From contig NZ_JHZZ01000001.1 in assembly GCF_000687935.1 (NCBI RefSeq), positions 2,728,501 to 2,792,500 on the forward strand: a stretch of 64,000 nucleotides of DNA. Reading direction: 5' to 3'. A model generated the notes under the pieces. That model did not search any database. It saw nothing but the letters and a program-made list of their open reading frames with translations, and was not told the DNA's origin. This DNA is from Polaribacter sp. Hel_I_88. Lineage in GTDB: Bacteria > Bacteroidota > Bacteroidia > Flavobacteriales > Flavobacteriaceae. Below are positions 26,380-35,973 of the stretch, in pieces. How positions within the stretch are numbered: the first letter of the stretch is position 1; each line of letters opens with the position of its first letter. The position numbers and the translations under genes are program-made.

Positions 26380-27981
26380 ATGAAAAAACACAATTTTATC
26401 TTCACTTTTTTATTTATTTTCTTTCAATTTGGCTGCGCACAAGAGAAAAGACCTAATATTCTCTTTATTATTGCAGATGATATTTCAAAAAATAGTTTTG
26501 GAGTTTATGGATCAAAAGATATTAAAACACCGCATTTTGATCGTATTGCAAACGAAGGCGTTTTGTTTACAAATGCCTATGTAAGCAATCCTAAATGTGC
26601 ACCTTCAAGAGCCACTATTTTGACTGGTCGATATTCGTGGCAATTAGAGGAAGCTGCAAATCACAATCCTACAATGCCAGAAAAATGGCGCTTTTATCCT
26701 GAATTATTAGAAGAAACAGGCTATGCAATTGGATTTACCGGAAAAGGGTGGGGACCTGGTCATTTTTATGGGAAACACAATCCTGCTGGATGGGAATACA
26801 ACAAAATAAAATGTAAACCACCTTATAAAGGGATTAGCAATAAAGACTACGCTGCAAACTTCGAGGATTTTTTAACAAAAAAAAATACGGATAAACCCTT
26901 TGTTTTTTGGTTAGGCACACATGAGGCACATCGTGCTTTTGAAAAGGATTCTTACAAAAAAGCAGGAAAAGATTTAAATAAAATTGCCGTGCAAAATTCT
27001 TTTCCAGATAATAAAATTGTACGAGGAGACTTAGCCGATTATGGGCTTGAGGTAGAATACCATGATGCACATATTGGACGTGCTTTGGCAGCACTCGAAA
27101 AAAGAGGTTTATTAGAAAATACCTTAATTATAGCAACATCAGATCACGGGATGCCTTTTCCACATATTAAAGGTCAGATTTACGATGAAGGTTTTCATGT
27201 AGGTTTGGTTGCACGTTGGGGTAATAAAATCAAAGCAGGAAGAACGGTTACAGATTTTATCAATTTTCCAGATATTGCTCCTACACTATTGGAGGTATCA
27301 GGTGTAAAAGTACATCAACAAATGACAGGGAAGAGCTTTTTAAATTTATTGCTTTCAAAAAAATCAGGAAGAATTGATACAGCTCGCTCATTTTCAATCT
27401 TAGGAAAAGAGCGTCATGATATGGGAAGAACAGATGGCGAGCAACTTACAGTTGGGTATCCTGTTAGGGCAATTAGAAATGATAATTATTTATACGCATT
27501 CAATTACAAACCCAATAGATGGCCAGCAGGCAATCCAGAATACGATTATAAAAATTGCGATGATTCTCCCACACGTCAATTTTTATTAGGATTGGAAGAA
27601 GATAACCCAGATTACAAATATTACGAGTTGTCTTTTGGTAAACGTCCTGAAGAAGAATTGTATGATATAAACAAGGACCCAGATTGTGTGCATAATTTAG
27701 CTTCGGATGCACAATTTAATACTATTAAAACAGAAATGAAGTCTAAAATGGAAAAAGAGCTGATAGCTCAAAAAGACCCAAGAGTTCTAGGGAAGGGAGA
27801 TATTTTTGACTATTACCCACATGGAAGACCTGATAAATTAATACAATTGTATGGAGAAAAATATTATGATATGTATGAGGTTTTTTATAACAAATATGGC
27901 ATTCGTTCTGTTCCAATTTCAAAAGATTCTTTAAAAATTAACAAAAAAATCATCCAAAAATATAATGAAAGCAAGCAGTAA
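26380..27981 (+). CDS. Sulfatase, heparan-N-sulfatase-like group
   Basis: The 533-residue protein has an N-terminal signal with a possible lipobox (FFQFGCAQ, Cys at about residue 20). Its N-terminal metal site is RPNILFIIADDISKNSFGVYG and the activation motif PKCAPSRATILTGRY has C73 as the formylglycine precursor. The sequence GRYSWQLEEAANHNP after it and ATSDHGMPFPHIKGQIYDEG are typical of the sulfoglucosamine sulfohydrolase-like S1 branch, although such enzymes in marine bacteria often act on O-sulfates. It ends with a long tail, DIFDYYPHGRPDKLIQLYGE. The gene lies 37 bases after the mutarotase and overlaps the next sulfatase by 17 bases, so the two are translationally coupled. Position and sugar specificity cannot be read from the sequence. 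Confidence 0.92.
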   Translation: MKKHNFIFTFLFIFFQFGCAQEKRPNILFIIADDISKNSFGVYGSKDIKTPHFDRIANEGVLFTNAYVSNPKCAPSRATILTGRYSWQLEEAANHNPTMPEKWRFYPELLEETGYAIGFTGKGWGPGHFYGKHNPAGWEYNKIKCKPPYKGISNKDYAANFEDFLTKKNTDKPFVFWLGTHEAHRAFEKDSYKKAGKDLNKIAVQNSFPDNKIVRGDLADYGLEVEYHDAHIGRALAALEKRGLLENTLIIATSDHGMPFPHIKGQIYDEGFHVGLVARWGNKIKAGRTVTDFINFPDIAPTLLEVSGVKVHQQMTGKSFLNLLLSKKSGRIDTARSFSILGKERHDMGRTDGEQLTVGYPVRAIRNDNYLYAFNYKPNRWPAGNPEYDYKNCDDSPTRQFLLGLEEDNPDYKYYELSFGKRPEEELYDINKDPDCVHNLASDAQFNTIKTEMKSKMEKELIAQKDPRVLGKGDIFDYYPHGRPDKLIQLYGEKYYDMYEVFYNKYGIRSVPISKDSLKINKKIIQKYNESKQ

Positions 27982-29347
27982 CTTAGTGTGCGTACTAATG
28001 GCGTTTTTTGCAATGACTTCTTGTACTGCGCAAAAAAATAAAAAACCAAATATCATTTATATTTTAGCAGATGATATGGGCTACAATGAGCTTGGTGCTT
28101 ATGGTGGAAAGCTAATTGAAACGCCCAATATTGACAAATTAGCAACTCATGGTATTAAATTTACAAATCATTATGCGGGTTCTAATATATGTGCTCCCTC
28201 ACGTTGCGCACTTTTAACCGGAAAACATACAGGTAATTCCTGGATACGAGACAACAAACCACTTCCTTTTGAAGGTAATGAGCCTATTAAAAGTAGTGAA
28301 GTAACAGTCGCAGAAATTTTTAAAAAAGCCAATTATACCACAGGTGTATTTGGTAAATGGGGTTTAGGATATCCAAATTCAGAAGGTTCTCCAGATAACC
28401 AAGGGTTTGATGAATTTTATGGTTATAATTGCCAGAGACACGCACATTCTTATTACACCAATTATATGCGTCAAAATAACGATTCTATTCCTTTAAATGG
28501 AAATATAGAAGCACCATTTACAGATTTTACAGCAGATGTTATTCATAACCAAGCACTTAGTTTTATAGAAAATAACCAAGACAAACCATTCTTTTTGTAT
28601 TATGCTTCTACACTGCCTCACAATCCTTATCATCAACCAGATGATGAGTTGTTAACTTATTATGAAAAGAAATTTAATATTGCAAAAGGAGATGCTTCGG
28701 ATAAAGGTTTTACTGAACCTAAATACGCAGCAATGTCAACGCGTTTAGATAGGCAAGTAGGTGAGCTTATTGCCAAGTTAAAGCATTTAGGAATTTTAGA
28801 AAATACGCTTATTATTTTTTCGAGTGATAACGGAACAGCTTTGCGACCAAACCAAGATAAATTTTTAAAAACAGGAGGTAATTTGCAGGGTAGAAAAGGT
28901 CAAGTTTATGAAGGAGGTATAAAAGCTCCTATGATTGCTTTTTGGCAAGGTAAAATTAAACCGGGTACGACTTCTAGCCATATTTCTGCCTTTTGGGATT
29001 TTTTACCAACTTGTGCTGAATTGGTAAACATAGAAAACCCAAAAGACATAGACGGAATTTCTTTTTTACCAACATTATTAGGTCAAGAAAAACAACAAAA
29101 AAAACACGATTATTTATACTGGGAACGCAATCAAAGTCAGGCCATCCGAAAAGACGATATGAAAGCAGTTATTTCTTATGATAAAACAACTAAAAAACAA
29201 TCAGTAGAAATTTATAATGTGCGTAAAGATCCTAATGAAAAAATAAACTTAGCTGATTCGAGACCAAAACTAAGAAATGAATTTATAAAATTGGCTAAAA
29301 CCGCTAGAGTAGAATCGGAGTTGTTTCCTTTGATAAAAAATCGATAG
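27965..29347 (+). CDS. Sulfatase, arylsulfatase A-like lipoprotein
   Basis: The 460-residue protein starts inside the end of the previous sulfatase gene (17-base overlap) with a lipoprotein signal MAFFAMTSCTAQ (Cys at about residue 20). The metal site is KPNIIYILADDMGYNELGAYG and the activation motif NICAPSRCALLTGKHTG, with C76 as the formylglycine precursor. GKWGLGYPNSEGSPDNQGFD and FSSDNGTALRPNQD are further active-site segments. The CAPSRCALLTGKHTG form with GNSWIRDN is shared with the sulfatase at 35974 (CAPSRSSLMSGQHTG, TSIRSN), and both have the FYGYNCQ/FFGYNCQ segment, so they are paralogues. It is probably periplasmic and membrane-anchored. The terminal region EIYNVRKDPNEKINLADSRP is the usual sulfatase C-terminal motif. 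Confidence 0.93.
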   Translation: MKASSNLVCVLMAFFAMTSCTAQKNKKPNIIYILADDMGYNELGAYGGKLIETPNIDKLATHGIKFTNHYAGSNICAPSRCALLTGKHTGNSWIRDNKPLPFEGNEPIKSSEVTVAEIFKKANYTTGVFGKWGLGYPNSEGSPDNQGFDEFYGYNCQRHAHSYYTNYMRQNNDSIPLNGNIEAPFTDFTADVIHNQALSFIENNQDKPFFLYYASTLPHNPYHQPDDELLTYYEKKFNIAKGDASDKGFTEPKYAAMSTRLDRQVGELIAKLKHLGILENTLIIFSSDNGTALRPNQDKFLKTGGNLQGRKGQVYEGGIKAPMIAFWQGKIKPGTTSSHISAFWDFLPTCAELVNIENPKDIDGISFLPTLLGQEKQQKKHDYLYWERNQSQAIRKDDMKAVISYDKTTKKQSVEIYNVRKDPNEKINLADSRPKLRNEFIKLAKTARVESELFPLIKNR

Positions 29348-29508
29348 AGAAAAAGTGTCAAAACGCACATTAATATAAAGGTTTAAGACTTTTGTAAAAA
29401 GTTTTACACTTGCACTCTGCTTTTTTTTATCACTCAATTTATGAGTGTACAGAACACGAATGAATTAAAAGCAGACGCATATAAAACATATAAAAAAATA
29501 TAATACTT

Positions 29509-31023
29509 ATGAAAAAAATACTAATAATTGGATTGTTGGCATTCTATACATCAACTTTTGCACAAACAAACGAAAAGCCTAATATTATACTAATCGCTGT
29601 TGATGATCTTAACGATTGGATAGGGGTATACGATGGCAATTCCCAAATTAAAACCCCTAACATAGATAAACTAGCAGAGAATGCCATGGTGTTTAGAAAT
29701 GCAAGTTGCTCAGGACCTGTTTGCGGACCTTCACGATCTGCCTTATTATCTGGTTTTATGCCAGGTAAAACAGGGATTTATGGTAATGGAAATAATATGT
29801 TAGATTCTAAATTAGTTCAAGAGAATGCAACATTACCAGAATATTTTTCGAAAAATGGATATACGACCATTTCAAAAGGTAAAATTTTTCATAAACACAT
29901 TACTGAAAATGGAGTAGATCATGGACAATGGGCTTTTGATATTTGGGAGCAAGAAAAAGGAAATGATAAGATAAATACCAATAAACTTTATTCAAGAAAT
30001 AAAGGCATTATCAATGGTAAGAAGATTCCAGATGCAAAATATACCAAGGGTAAAGGTACGCAGTTTTCGTGGGCACCAACTATAGAAGCAAAAGAGGAAA
30101 CAAAAGATTATAATACAGCCGAATGGTTTGCTGGTAAATTAAAAGACGATTACGAAAAACCTTTTTTTATGGCAGTTGGGATTTCAAAACCACATTTACC
30201 TTGGTTTGTGCCACAAGAATATTTTGATATGTATGGGTTAGACTCTTTAAAAATTCCAGAATATCGTGATGATGATTATGACGATATTCTAGATAAAAAT
30301 GGAAAGAAAATATTTAAGCCGTCTGTAGATTTTCTTTGGGCAAAACAAGATAAAGAACTTTTTAAAAGAGCCGTTAGAGCTTATATGGCGTCAGTGAGTT
30401 ATGCCGATGATTGCGTAGGCGTTGTGATGGATGCTTTGAGAAAAAGTAAATATGCAGAAAATACTATCGTAATTTTAATAGGTGACCACGGTTGGCATTT
30501 AGGAGAAAAACTCCGGTTTAGAAAAGCAGAACTCTGGAAAGAATCAACACAAACACCCTTTATTTTGCATGTACCAGGGATGTCTAAAATGCAATATTGT
30601 AATAGAAATGTAAACTTAATTGATATTTACCCAACACTTATTGATTTGGCTAAGTTACCAGCAAAATCTAATCTCGATGGCGTAAGTATTAGTCCACTAA
30701 TAAAAGATCCAACCAAAACTTGGTATCCAACACTAACTACAGATGGCGAGGGAGACCATTCTGTAATGTCTGAAGATTGGCACTACATCATAAGATCTAG
30801 AAATGGTGGTTTAGAGGAATTATATAACCTTACAGAGGATCCAATGGAATGGAATAATTTAGCGAATTCAAAATCTAAAGAGGTGCAAAAGATGAAGCAA
30901 TATCTAAAAACGTTTGTACCTAAAAACGATGCCAAACGAATTCAAAACAGTGGCAAAGATAAATCAATTAAATACCTAGATAATACGATAAAATCAAGGC
31001 GAATACTTTCAAAACTTAAGTAG
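29509..31023 (+). CDS. Sulfatase, iduronate-2-sulfatase-like group
   Basis: The 504-residue protein has a signal peptide ending near residue 19 (STFAQ). It has KPNIILIAVDDLNDWIGVYD and the activation motif GPVCGPSRSALLSGFMPG with C72. KGKIFHKH and LIGDHGWHLGEKLRFRKAEL, rather than DNG plus GKW, mark the iduronate-2-sulfatase-like S1 branch. It ends in ELYNLTEDPMEWNNLA, followed by a basic tail. The remnant at 7926 derives from this type of gene. The 161-base gap before it contains no convincing operator copy. It presumably desulfates an oligosaccharide in the periplasm; the sugar position is unknown, and in other algal-galactan loci this branch acts on sulfated galactose units. Confidence 0.92.
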   Translation: MKKILIIGLLAFYTSTFAQTNEKPNIILIAVDDLNDWIGVYDGNSQIKTPNIDKLAENAMVFRNASCSGPVCGPSRSALLSGFMPGKTGIYGNGNNMLDSKLVQENATLPEYFSKNGYTTISKGKIFHKHITENGVDHGQWAFDIWEQEKGNDKINTNKLYSRNKGIINGKKIPDAKYTKGKGTQFSWAPTIEAKEETKDYNTAEWFAGKLKDDYEKPFFMAVGISKPHLPWFVPQEYFDMYGLDSLKIPEYRDDDYDDILDKNGKKIFKPSVDFLWAKQDKELFKRAVRAYMASVSYADDCVGVVMDALRKSKYAENTIVILIGDHGWHLGEKLRFRKAELWKESTQTPFILHVPGMSKMQYCNRNVNLIDIYPTLIDLAKLPAKSNLDGVSISPLIKDPTKTWYPTLTTDGEGDHSVMSEDWHYIIRSRNGGLEELYNLTEDPMEWNNLANSKSKEVQKMKQYLKTFVPKNDAKRIQNSGKDKSIKYLDNTIKSRRILSKLK

Positions 31024-31233
31024 TTATTTATGAAAATTGATTAAAGTTATTTTTTTCAAAAAGTGAGTTAGAGGAAATGTTGGGGTTGTTGCAGTTTATG
31101 TATTCCAGGAAACCTAATGAAGAAAGTTTTTTACAGTCATTTCAAAGTGTAAATGGTATTAGCAACTTTTTTTAATGAGATGAATTCTTATCAACAGTGC
31201 GTTTGTTTTTAAACTAAAAATAGTAAATTCATT

Positions 31234-33000
31234 ATGAAAAAGTATCAACTTTTATTCTTTGTTATTTTCATCTTTTCATTATTATTTATGGGAAGTTGTT
31301 CTTCAAGAGCTTCAAAAGCGCAAAGCTCAGAGCCTTTTATTCGTAAAGCGGGTGTTTTACCACTTAAGGCATGTGGGGTATGGAGTTGGTACTCAACAGG
31401 AGGTGCACCAAAAAAATGGAGCGGTAAAATTTCTGCAGAAGAAATTTATCCTGGATTAAAAGGCATTCCAATTGTAATTGGATGGAATGAACTAGAACCG
31501 GAAGAAGGTGTTTATCATTGGGATCTCGTGGATGATATTATAAAGAAAGCTGCGGCTAATGATAAATATGTGTTTACGCTACTTTGGCTAAACCCTGTAA
31601 ATGCAGAGTGGTTGTACGATAAAGGTGTTCCAAAAGTAGAAATTAACACCTCTAAAAGAGATCCTCATTTTGCAACATTACCCTATCCAATGGATGATAA
31701 GTACAAGTTCTATTCTGAACGAATTATTACAAAGTTTGCAGAACATATAAGAAATTTGCCACCTCATTTATTAGAAAGAGTTGCATTTCACCAAGTAGTT
31801 GAGGGGTCAACAGGTGATGGCTTTTGTTATAAGGGTGACCCTATAGATCCAAAATACAATGTATCCCGCGAAGAATGGGCAGATTACCAAAAATATATCC
31901 GAAAATTTACGGTGAATGCTTTTACGGAAAAAGAAAGTGGATTACCTGAAATACCGCTTTTGATACATTTAATGACAGATGGGGGTATGACTTGGGGTGC
32001 AGAGCAATATGAAGGGTTTTTAACAAAAAAAGGAGTAGCTTCTCATTTTTATCACAGTAATTATTCACGCTCAAAATCATTGGTTTACGAACCATACAAT
32101 ACATCGGATAATGAATTGGGTAGACCTGTTTTTAGCAGGGGTGAAGGTGAAACCATGTGGATGAGAGAATGGATTAAAAAAGATTCTTTACAAAACCTAT
32201 ATTGGAGTGCTTTTCATGCTTTACATTGGGGATTGGATATTTGGAACATACCTGAACACATTTTAGTAGAACCAAAATGGTATCCAGCCATGGATGTTTT
32301 TAATAAATATGCGGGTCTTAAATTTCCTGAAAGGTCACCTTATGCATTTGCAGCGCTAAAAGATGAGTTAAATTTTGATGATACGGTTCGTTTCCCGGAA
32401 GCTATTTATGGGAAAGCAAGTAAAAATAATACAGATAGAATATTAAAAATATGTGCCGATTTTGAAGATCATGGGGCATTGGTAGAAGATTTGAGTAAAA
32501 CGCTGGCTGGTAGTCTTCAAAGTAGGGGCAGAAAAGGCTATAATGATGTGGCAAAAGATAGAATTGACACGGATTACCGCATGTATTTGTATAGTATAGA
32601 TCAGGTAGAAACCAGTATTGGTTGGTGGCATGTGGGACCCAAAGACCAACCTTATGGGCGTTTTGCTCGCGGGTTTGAGCATGCCTCAGGAAAAGATACA
32701 TTGTACTTTAAATTTCACAATACCTTTTTTGATGGAACTCCTGGAAAACTAAAATTCCGCATAATTTGGCTGGATAATAATGATGGGGAATGGGCCTTAG
32801 GTTATGATATTGGAAAAGCGAAATTAAAAATCGCCAAAATAGTCAAGGGTAAAAACACAGGACGATGGATAGAAGAGGAAATTCAAATAAATGATGCCTT
32901 GATGCAAAAAAATGGTCCACGTGGTTCTGATATTGCCATAATTAATACGGACAATAAAGATGATATTTTTCATTTAATTGAGGCCGAAAAGCAATATTAA
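31234..33000 (+). CDS. Divergent GH-A-like lipoprotein with shifted active-site Glu
   Basis: The 588-residue protein has a lipoprotein signal (LLFMGSCSSRASK, Cys at about residue 22). It aligns along its whole length with the GH-A-like paralogues: WNELEPEEGVYHWDLVDDII, WLYDKGVPKVEI, FHQVVEGSTGDGFCYKGDP, RGEGETMWMREW, then YGRFARGFEHASGKDTLY and a beta-sandwich ending DIFHLIEAE. The expected acid/base Glu of GATGDE is Gly (G196), while a Glu appears six residues earlier (E190). The second Glu is kept (E304 in FSRGEGE). Several usual residues are missing, such as GGAYNRGHHL and YYGTWDRGG. It may be an enzyme with changed chemistry or a sugar-binding derivative. The fold assignment is by alignment with the paralogues only. 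It stands alone, with gaps of 210 and 545 bases around it. Confidence 0.68.
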   Translation: MKKYQLLFFVIFIFSLLFMGSCSSRASKAQSSEPFIRKAGVLPLKACGVWSWYSTGGAPKKWSGKISAEEIYPGLKGIPIVIGWNELEPEEGVYHWDLVDDIIKKAAANDKYVFTLLWLNPVNAEWLYDKGVPKVEINTSKRDPHFATLPYPMDDKYKFYSERIITKFAEHIRNLPPHLLERVAFHQVVEGSTGDGFCYKGDPIDPKYNVSREEWADYQKYIRKFTVNAFTEKESGLPEIPLLIHLMTDGGMTWGAEQYEGFLTKKGVASHFYHSNYSRSKSLVYEPYNTSDNELGRPVFSRGEGETMWMREWIKKDSLQNLYWSAFHALHWGLDIWNIPEHILVEPKWYPAMDVFNKYAGLKFPERSPYAFAALKDELNFDDTVRFPEAIYGKASKNNTDRILKICADFEDHGALVEDLSKTLAGSLQSRGRKGYNDVAKDRIDTDYRMYLYSIDQVETSIGWWHVGPKDQPYGRFARGFEHASGKDTLYFKFHNTFFDGTPGKLKFRIIWLDNNDGEWALGYDIGKAKLKIAKIVKGKNTGRWIEEEIQINDALMQKNGPRGSDIAIINTDNKDDIFHLIEAEKQY

Positions 33001-33545
33001 AATTGAGTGCTATAAAAAGTATTTAAAATAGTTGGACGATAATTCAATAACGCGTTGTACTTTTTTTATTAAAACAAATTTGCTTCAATTTTATTTTGCT
33101 TACGATTCTTATATATTGTCAAATTGTACAAGAAATTCGGCTTTTATTGGTTTTCGAAATTGCAGTTCAAAAAAGTATCGTTGCAATTAACGATTGCAGT
33201 AGTTTCATTGATTTTATAAATTTTAATTGAAATTAGATATCAGAAAACACCTTCATATTAGCTTTTTGTCTCGGTCAGAAGAGAAAAATTACCTGTGCGT
33301 TTTGATATTTTTTGATAACATAAAAACAGCTAATCTCTATTGATTTAAAATTAGTTGAGAAAACATATAGCACATGAAACTTATTTACTAGCTGATTGAG
33401 ATATTTTATACCTATGTAATTGTTATAATTTCGAGTTCTTAGCAATGTAATTCTTTTTAGAAATTTCAGGAATATCACAAGATGGTGTTGGTTAATTGAC
33501 TATTGAAAATGATTTGACTTCGATTAATGACAAAAACAAACAAAT
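33001..33545 (+). other. Gene-free AT-rich gap
   Basis: This 545-base stretch holds no ORF that looks real. The only longer reading frame (minus strand, 33275-33478) is low-complexity, without a recognisable motif. I see no operator copy with the 22/44 spacing and no strong terminator. A remnant too decayed to recognise is possible. Confidence 0.5.
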
Positions 33546-34325
33546 ATGAAAAAAATAGTATGTTTCGGATTACTTTTTATAGCAACAATTCAAATCATAA
33601 AAGCACAAGGAGTTGAGGCTAATGTATTAGAAAAGTACGAACCTTATGTGTATGATGAGATGTCTTATAGACTAATGAAACCAGCAGGATTTGATAAAAA
33701 TAAAAAATACCCAGTTATGCTATCATTGCATGGTGCAGGAGGAAAAGGTAGCGATAACAGAAAACAATTAAGACGATGGAATGAATATTTAGCTAAGGAT
33801 GAAATTCGTGAAGCGTATCCATGCTATGTGCTAGCACCCCAAACAAATGGCCTTTGGAATAATGAAGATCTCTCTAAAATTAAATTAATTATCAAAGATT
33901 TAGAGTCTATAGACATGAGCCGTATCTATGTGCTAGGGCATTCTATGGGAGGACATGGAACTTATAGGTTTATTCAATTCGATACTACTTATTTTGCTGC
34001 GGCAGCGCCTTCTGCAGGTAGTGGTTTAGCAACAACAGAGCCTTTTGTAGAGGTGTCAAAAATTAAGCACATCCCTATCTGGGTTTTTCATGGCGATAAG
34101 GATCCAAAATGTCCATATGAGAAAGATGTCAAAATTTTTGAAGAAATGAAGGATATTGGAGGTAATATGAAGTTCACTACTTGGGTAGGCGATAAACACG
34201 GTGGACCCATTGCCTTAAAAATGGTTACAGGAGCAGATAATGGAATCACACAAGTAAGTAGTGATTTATGTGATAAAGAACCCATATTCTTAAAATGGCT
34301 ATTCAATCAAAAAAAAAGTAAATAA
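33546..34325 (+). CDS. Alpha/beta-hydrolase esterase, periplasmic
   Basis: The 259-residue protein has a signal peptide ending near residue 20 (IIKAQ). YPVMLSLHGAGGKG provides the oxyanion region, YVLGHSMGGHGTYRF the nucleophile elbow (S133), WVFHGDKDPKCPY the Asp and VGDKHGGPIALK the likely His region. This is the prolyl-oligopeptidase-like carboxylesterase group often seen in polysaccharide loci, where members remove acetyl or aryl groups. It is the short, T9SS-less relative of the 16108 esterase, and both begin YEPYV. Sulfatase 34360 follows after 34 bases, and 35974 after that, so 33546-37470 look like one operon. The natural ester is unknown. Confidence 0.82.
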   Translation: MKKIVCFGLLFIATIQIIKAQGVEANVLEKYEPYVYDEMSYRLMKPAGFDKNKKYPVMLSLHGAGGKGSDNRKQLRRWNEYLAKDEIREAYPCYVLAPQTNGLWNNEDLSKIKLIIKDLESIDMSRIYVLGHSMGGHGTYRFIQFDTTYFAAAAPSAGSGLATTEPFVEVSKIKHIPIWVFHGDKDPKCPYEKDVKIFEEMKDIGGNMKFTTWVGDKHGGPIALKMVTGADNGITQVSSDLCDKEPIFLKWLFNQKKSK

Positions 34326-34359
34326 TAATAGTAACTTATAAATTTAACATTAATAAAAA

Positions 34360-35901
34360 ATGAAGGTAGTAAATTCTTTAAAAGTCTTAGCGTTATGTGT
34401 TTTTACAATCAGTTGTAAATCTAAAAAAGCGGAAGACCCTCAAATAAAACCAAATATCGTAGTCATATATCTTGATGATTTAGGTTATGGTGACTTAAGT
34501 TGTTATGGAGCTACAGAATTAAGTACGCCTAATATCGATGCTTTAGCAAATGAAGGCGTTAAATTTACGAATGGTTACGCCACTTCAGCTACGTGTACAC
34601 CAAGTCGTTATGGTTTACTTACTGGTGTGTATCCTTGGCGAAATAAAGACGCTAAAATATTACCAGGTACAGCACCTTTATTAATAGGTACAGAACAACA
34701 AACCTTAGCAACAATGCTAAAAAAAGAGGGCTATCAAACAGCAGTTGTGGGTAAATGGCACTTAGGTTTAGGAACAGGAATTGTAGATTGGAACAAAAAA
34801 GTAACCCCAGGCCCAAATCAAGTGGGTTTTGAGTATTCCTATGTAATGGCAGCAACACAAGATCGCGTGCCAACAGTATATATAGACAATGGTTTTGTTG
34901 ATGGTTTAGATCAAAATGATCCTATTGAAATTAATTATGCTAAAAACTTTGAAGGTCAGCCTACAGGAAAAGACAATCCAGAATTATTAAGAATGAAATG
35001 GCATCATGGTCATAATAGTTCTATAATAAACGGAATTCCAAGAATTGGTTATATGAAAGGTGGTGAATCTGCTAAATGGGTGGATGAAGATATGGCAGAT
35101 CATTTTCTTAAAAAAGCCCAAACGTATGTAAAAGAGCATAAAGAAAAACCTTTCTTTTTGTATTATGCAATGCAACAGCCACACGTGCCAAGAACACCTC
35201 ACCAACGTTTTGTGGGAGCAACTAAATTAGGCCCAAGAGGAGATGTGATTGCAGAGGCAGATTGGGCTGTTGGAGAGTTTATGAAAACGTTAAAAGAAGA
35301 AGGTGTTCTAGACAATACGTTGGTTATTTTTTCTAGTGATAATGGACCTGTTTTAAATGATGGCTATTTTGATGATGCCGTTGAAAAATTAGGAAATCAC
35401 AAGCCAAGTGGTCCTTTAAGAGGGGGAAAATACAGTTTGTATGAAGCGGGTGTTCGTGTTCCATTTATTACTTACTGGAAAGGGAAAATTCAACCAACTA
35501 CATCTGATGCATTGGTTTGTCAAGTAGATGTGTTAAATTCTATTTCTGCACTGGTTGGCAGTGATGCAAGTGCAAAAGATAGCCAGAACTTACTGGCAAC
35601 CTTTTTAGGAGAGACAAAATCAGGAAGAGAAAATTTGGTCATCGAAGCCACTACAAGAACTGCTTTTAGAAAAGGAGATTGGTTATTAATACCTCCATAC
35701 AAAGGAAAAGCTGTTTTACCTGAAGTAAATATAGAAATTGGTAATTCTGATGTTTTTCAATTGTATAATCTAAAAGACGATGTAGGACAACAGAATAATT
35801 TAGCCGCATCAAAACCAGTATTGTTGCAAGAGTTAATTAAATCTTTTGAAGCTATTAGAGGTATGGATTACAAAAATGTTGAAGCAGTTGAATTAAAATA
35901 G
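34360..35901 (+). CDS. Sulfatase, arylsulfatase A-like lipoprotein
   Basis: The 513-residue protein has a lipoprotein signal (LCVFTISCKSKK, Cys at about residue 20). The metal site is KPNIVVIYLDDLGYGDLSCYG. The activation motif is ATCTPSRYGLLTGVYPWR with C79 as formylglycine precursor, in a variant where the residue after Arg is Tyr. VVGKWHLGLG and FSSDNGPVLNDGYFDDAVE are the other active-site segments. It ends QLYNLKDDVGQQNNLA, then a C-terminal helix. The variant CTPSRYGLLTG and GVYPWRNKDAKILPG put it near the S1_15-type branch, which I state with caution. The middle gene of a probable esterase-sulfatase-sulfatase operon. Confidence 0.92.
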   Translation: MKVVNSLKVLALCVFTISCKSKKAEDPQIKPNIVVIYLDDLGYGDLSCYGATELSTPNIDALANEGVKFTNGYATSATCTPSRYGLLTGVYPWRNKDAKILPGTAPLLIGTEQQTLATMLKKEGYQTAVVGKWHLGLGTGIVDWNKKVTPGPNQVGFEYSYVMAATQDRVPTVYIDNGFVDGLDQNDPIEINYAKNFEGQPTGKDNPELLRMKWHHGHNSSIINGIPRIGYMKGGESAKWVDEDMADHFLKKAQTYVKEHKEKPFFLYYAMQQPHVPRTPHQRFVGATKLGPRGDVIAEADWAVGEFMKTLKEEGVLDNTLVIFSSDNGPVLNDGYFDDAVEKLGNHKPSGPLRGGKYSLYEAGVRVPFITYWKGKIQPTTSDALVCQVDVLNSISALVGSDASAKDSQNLLATFLGETKSGRENLVIEATTRTAFRKGDWLLIPPYKGKAVLPEVNIEIGNSDVFQLYNLKDDVGQQNNLAASKPVLLQELIKSFEAIRGMDYKNVEAVELK

Positions 35902-35973
35902 TTCTCAAGGAGCTTATCACATTTAGAAAAAAAAATTGAAGCAAATTTGAATAAAAATAAATAATTATACATA

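Noticed and set aside
29348..29508. Operator copy before the sulfatase at 29509
   Set aside because: TTTTACACTTGC at 29402 resembles a half-site, but no partner lies 22 bases before it and no TTTG box follows at the right distance.
31136..31205. Operator copy before the 31234 gene
   Set aside because: A TTTG at 31202 is present, but the bases 44 and 66 before it match the half-site poorly.
33275..33478. 67-codon minus-strand ORF in the 545-base gap
   Set aside because: Low-complexity translation with no signal peptide, no motif and no supporting context.
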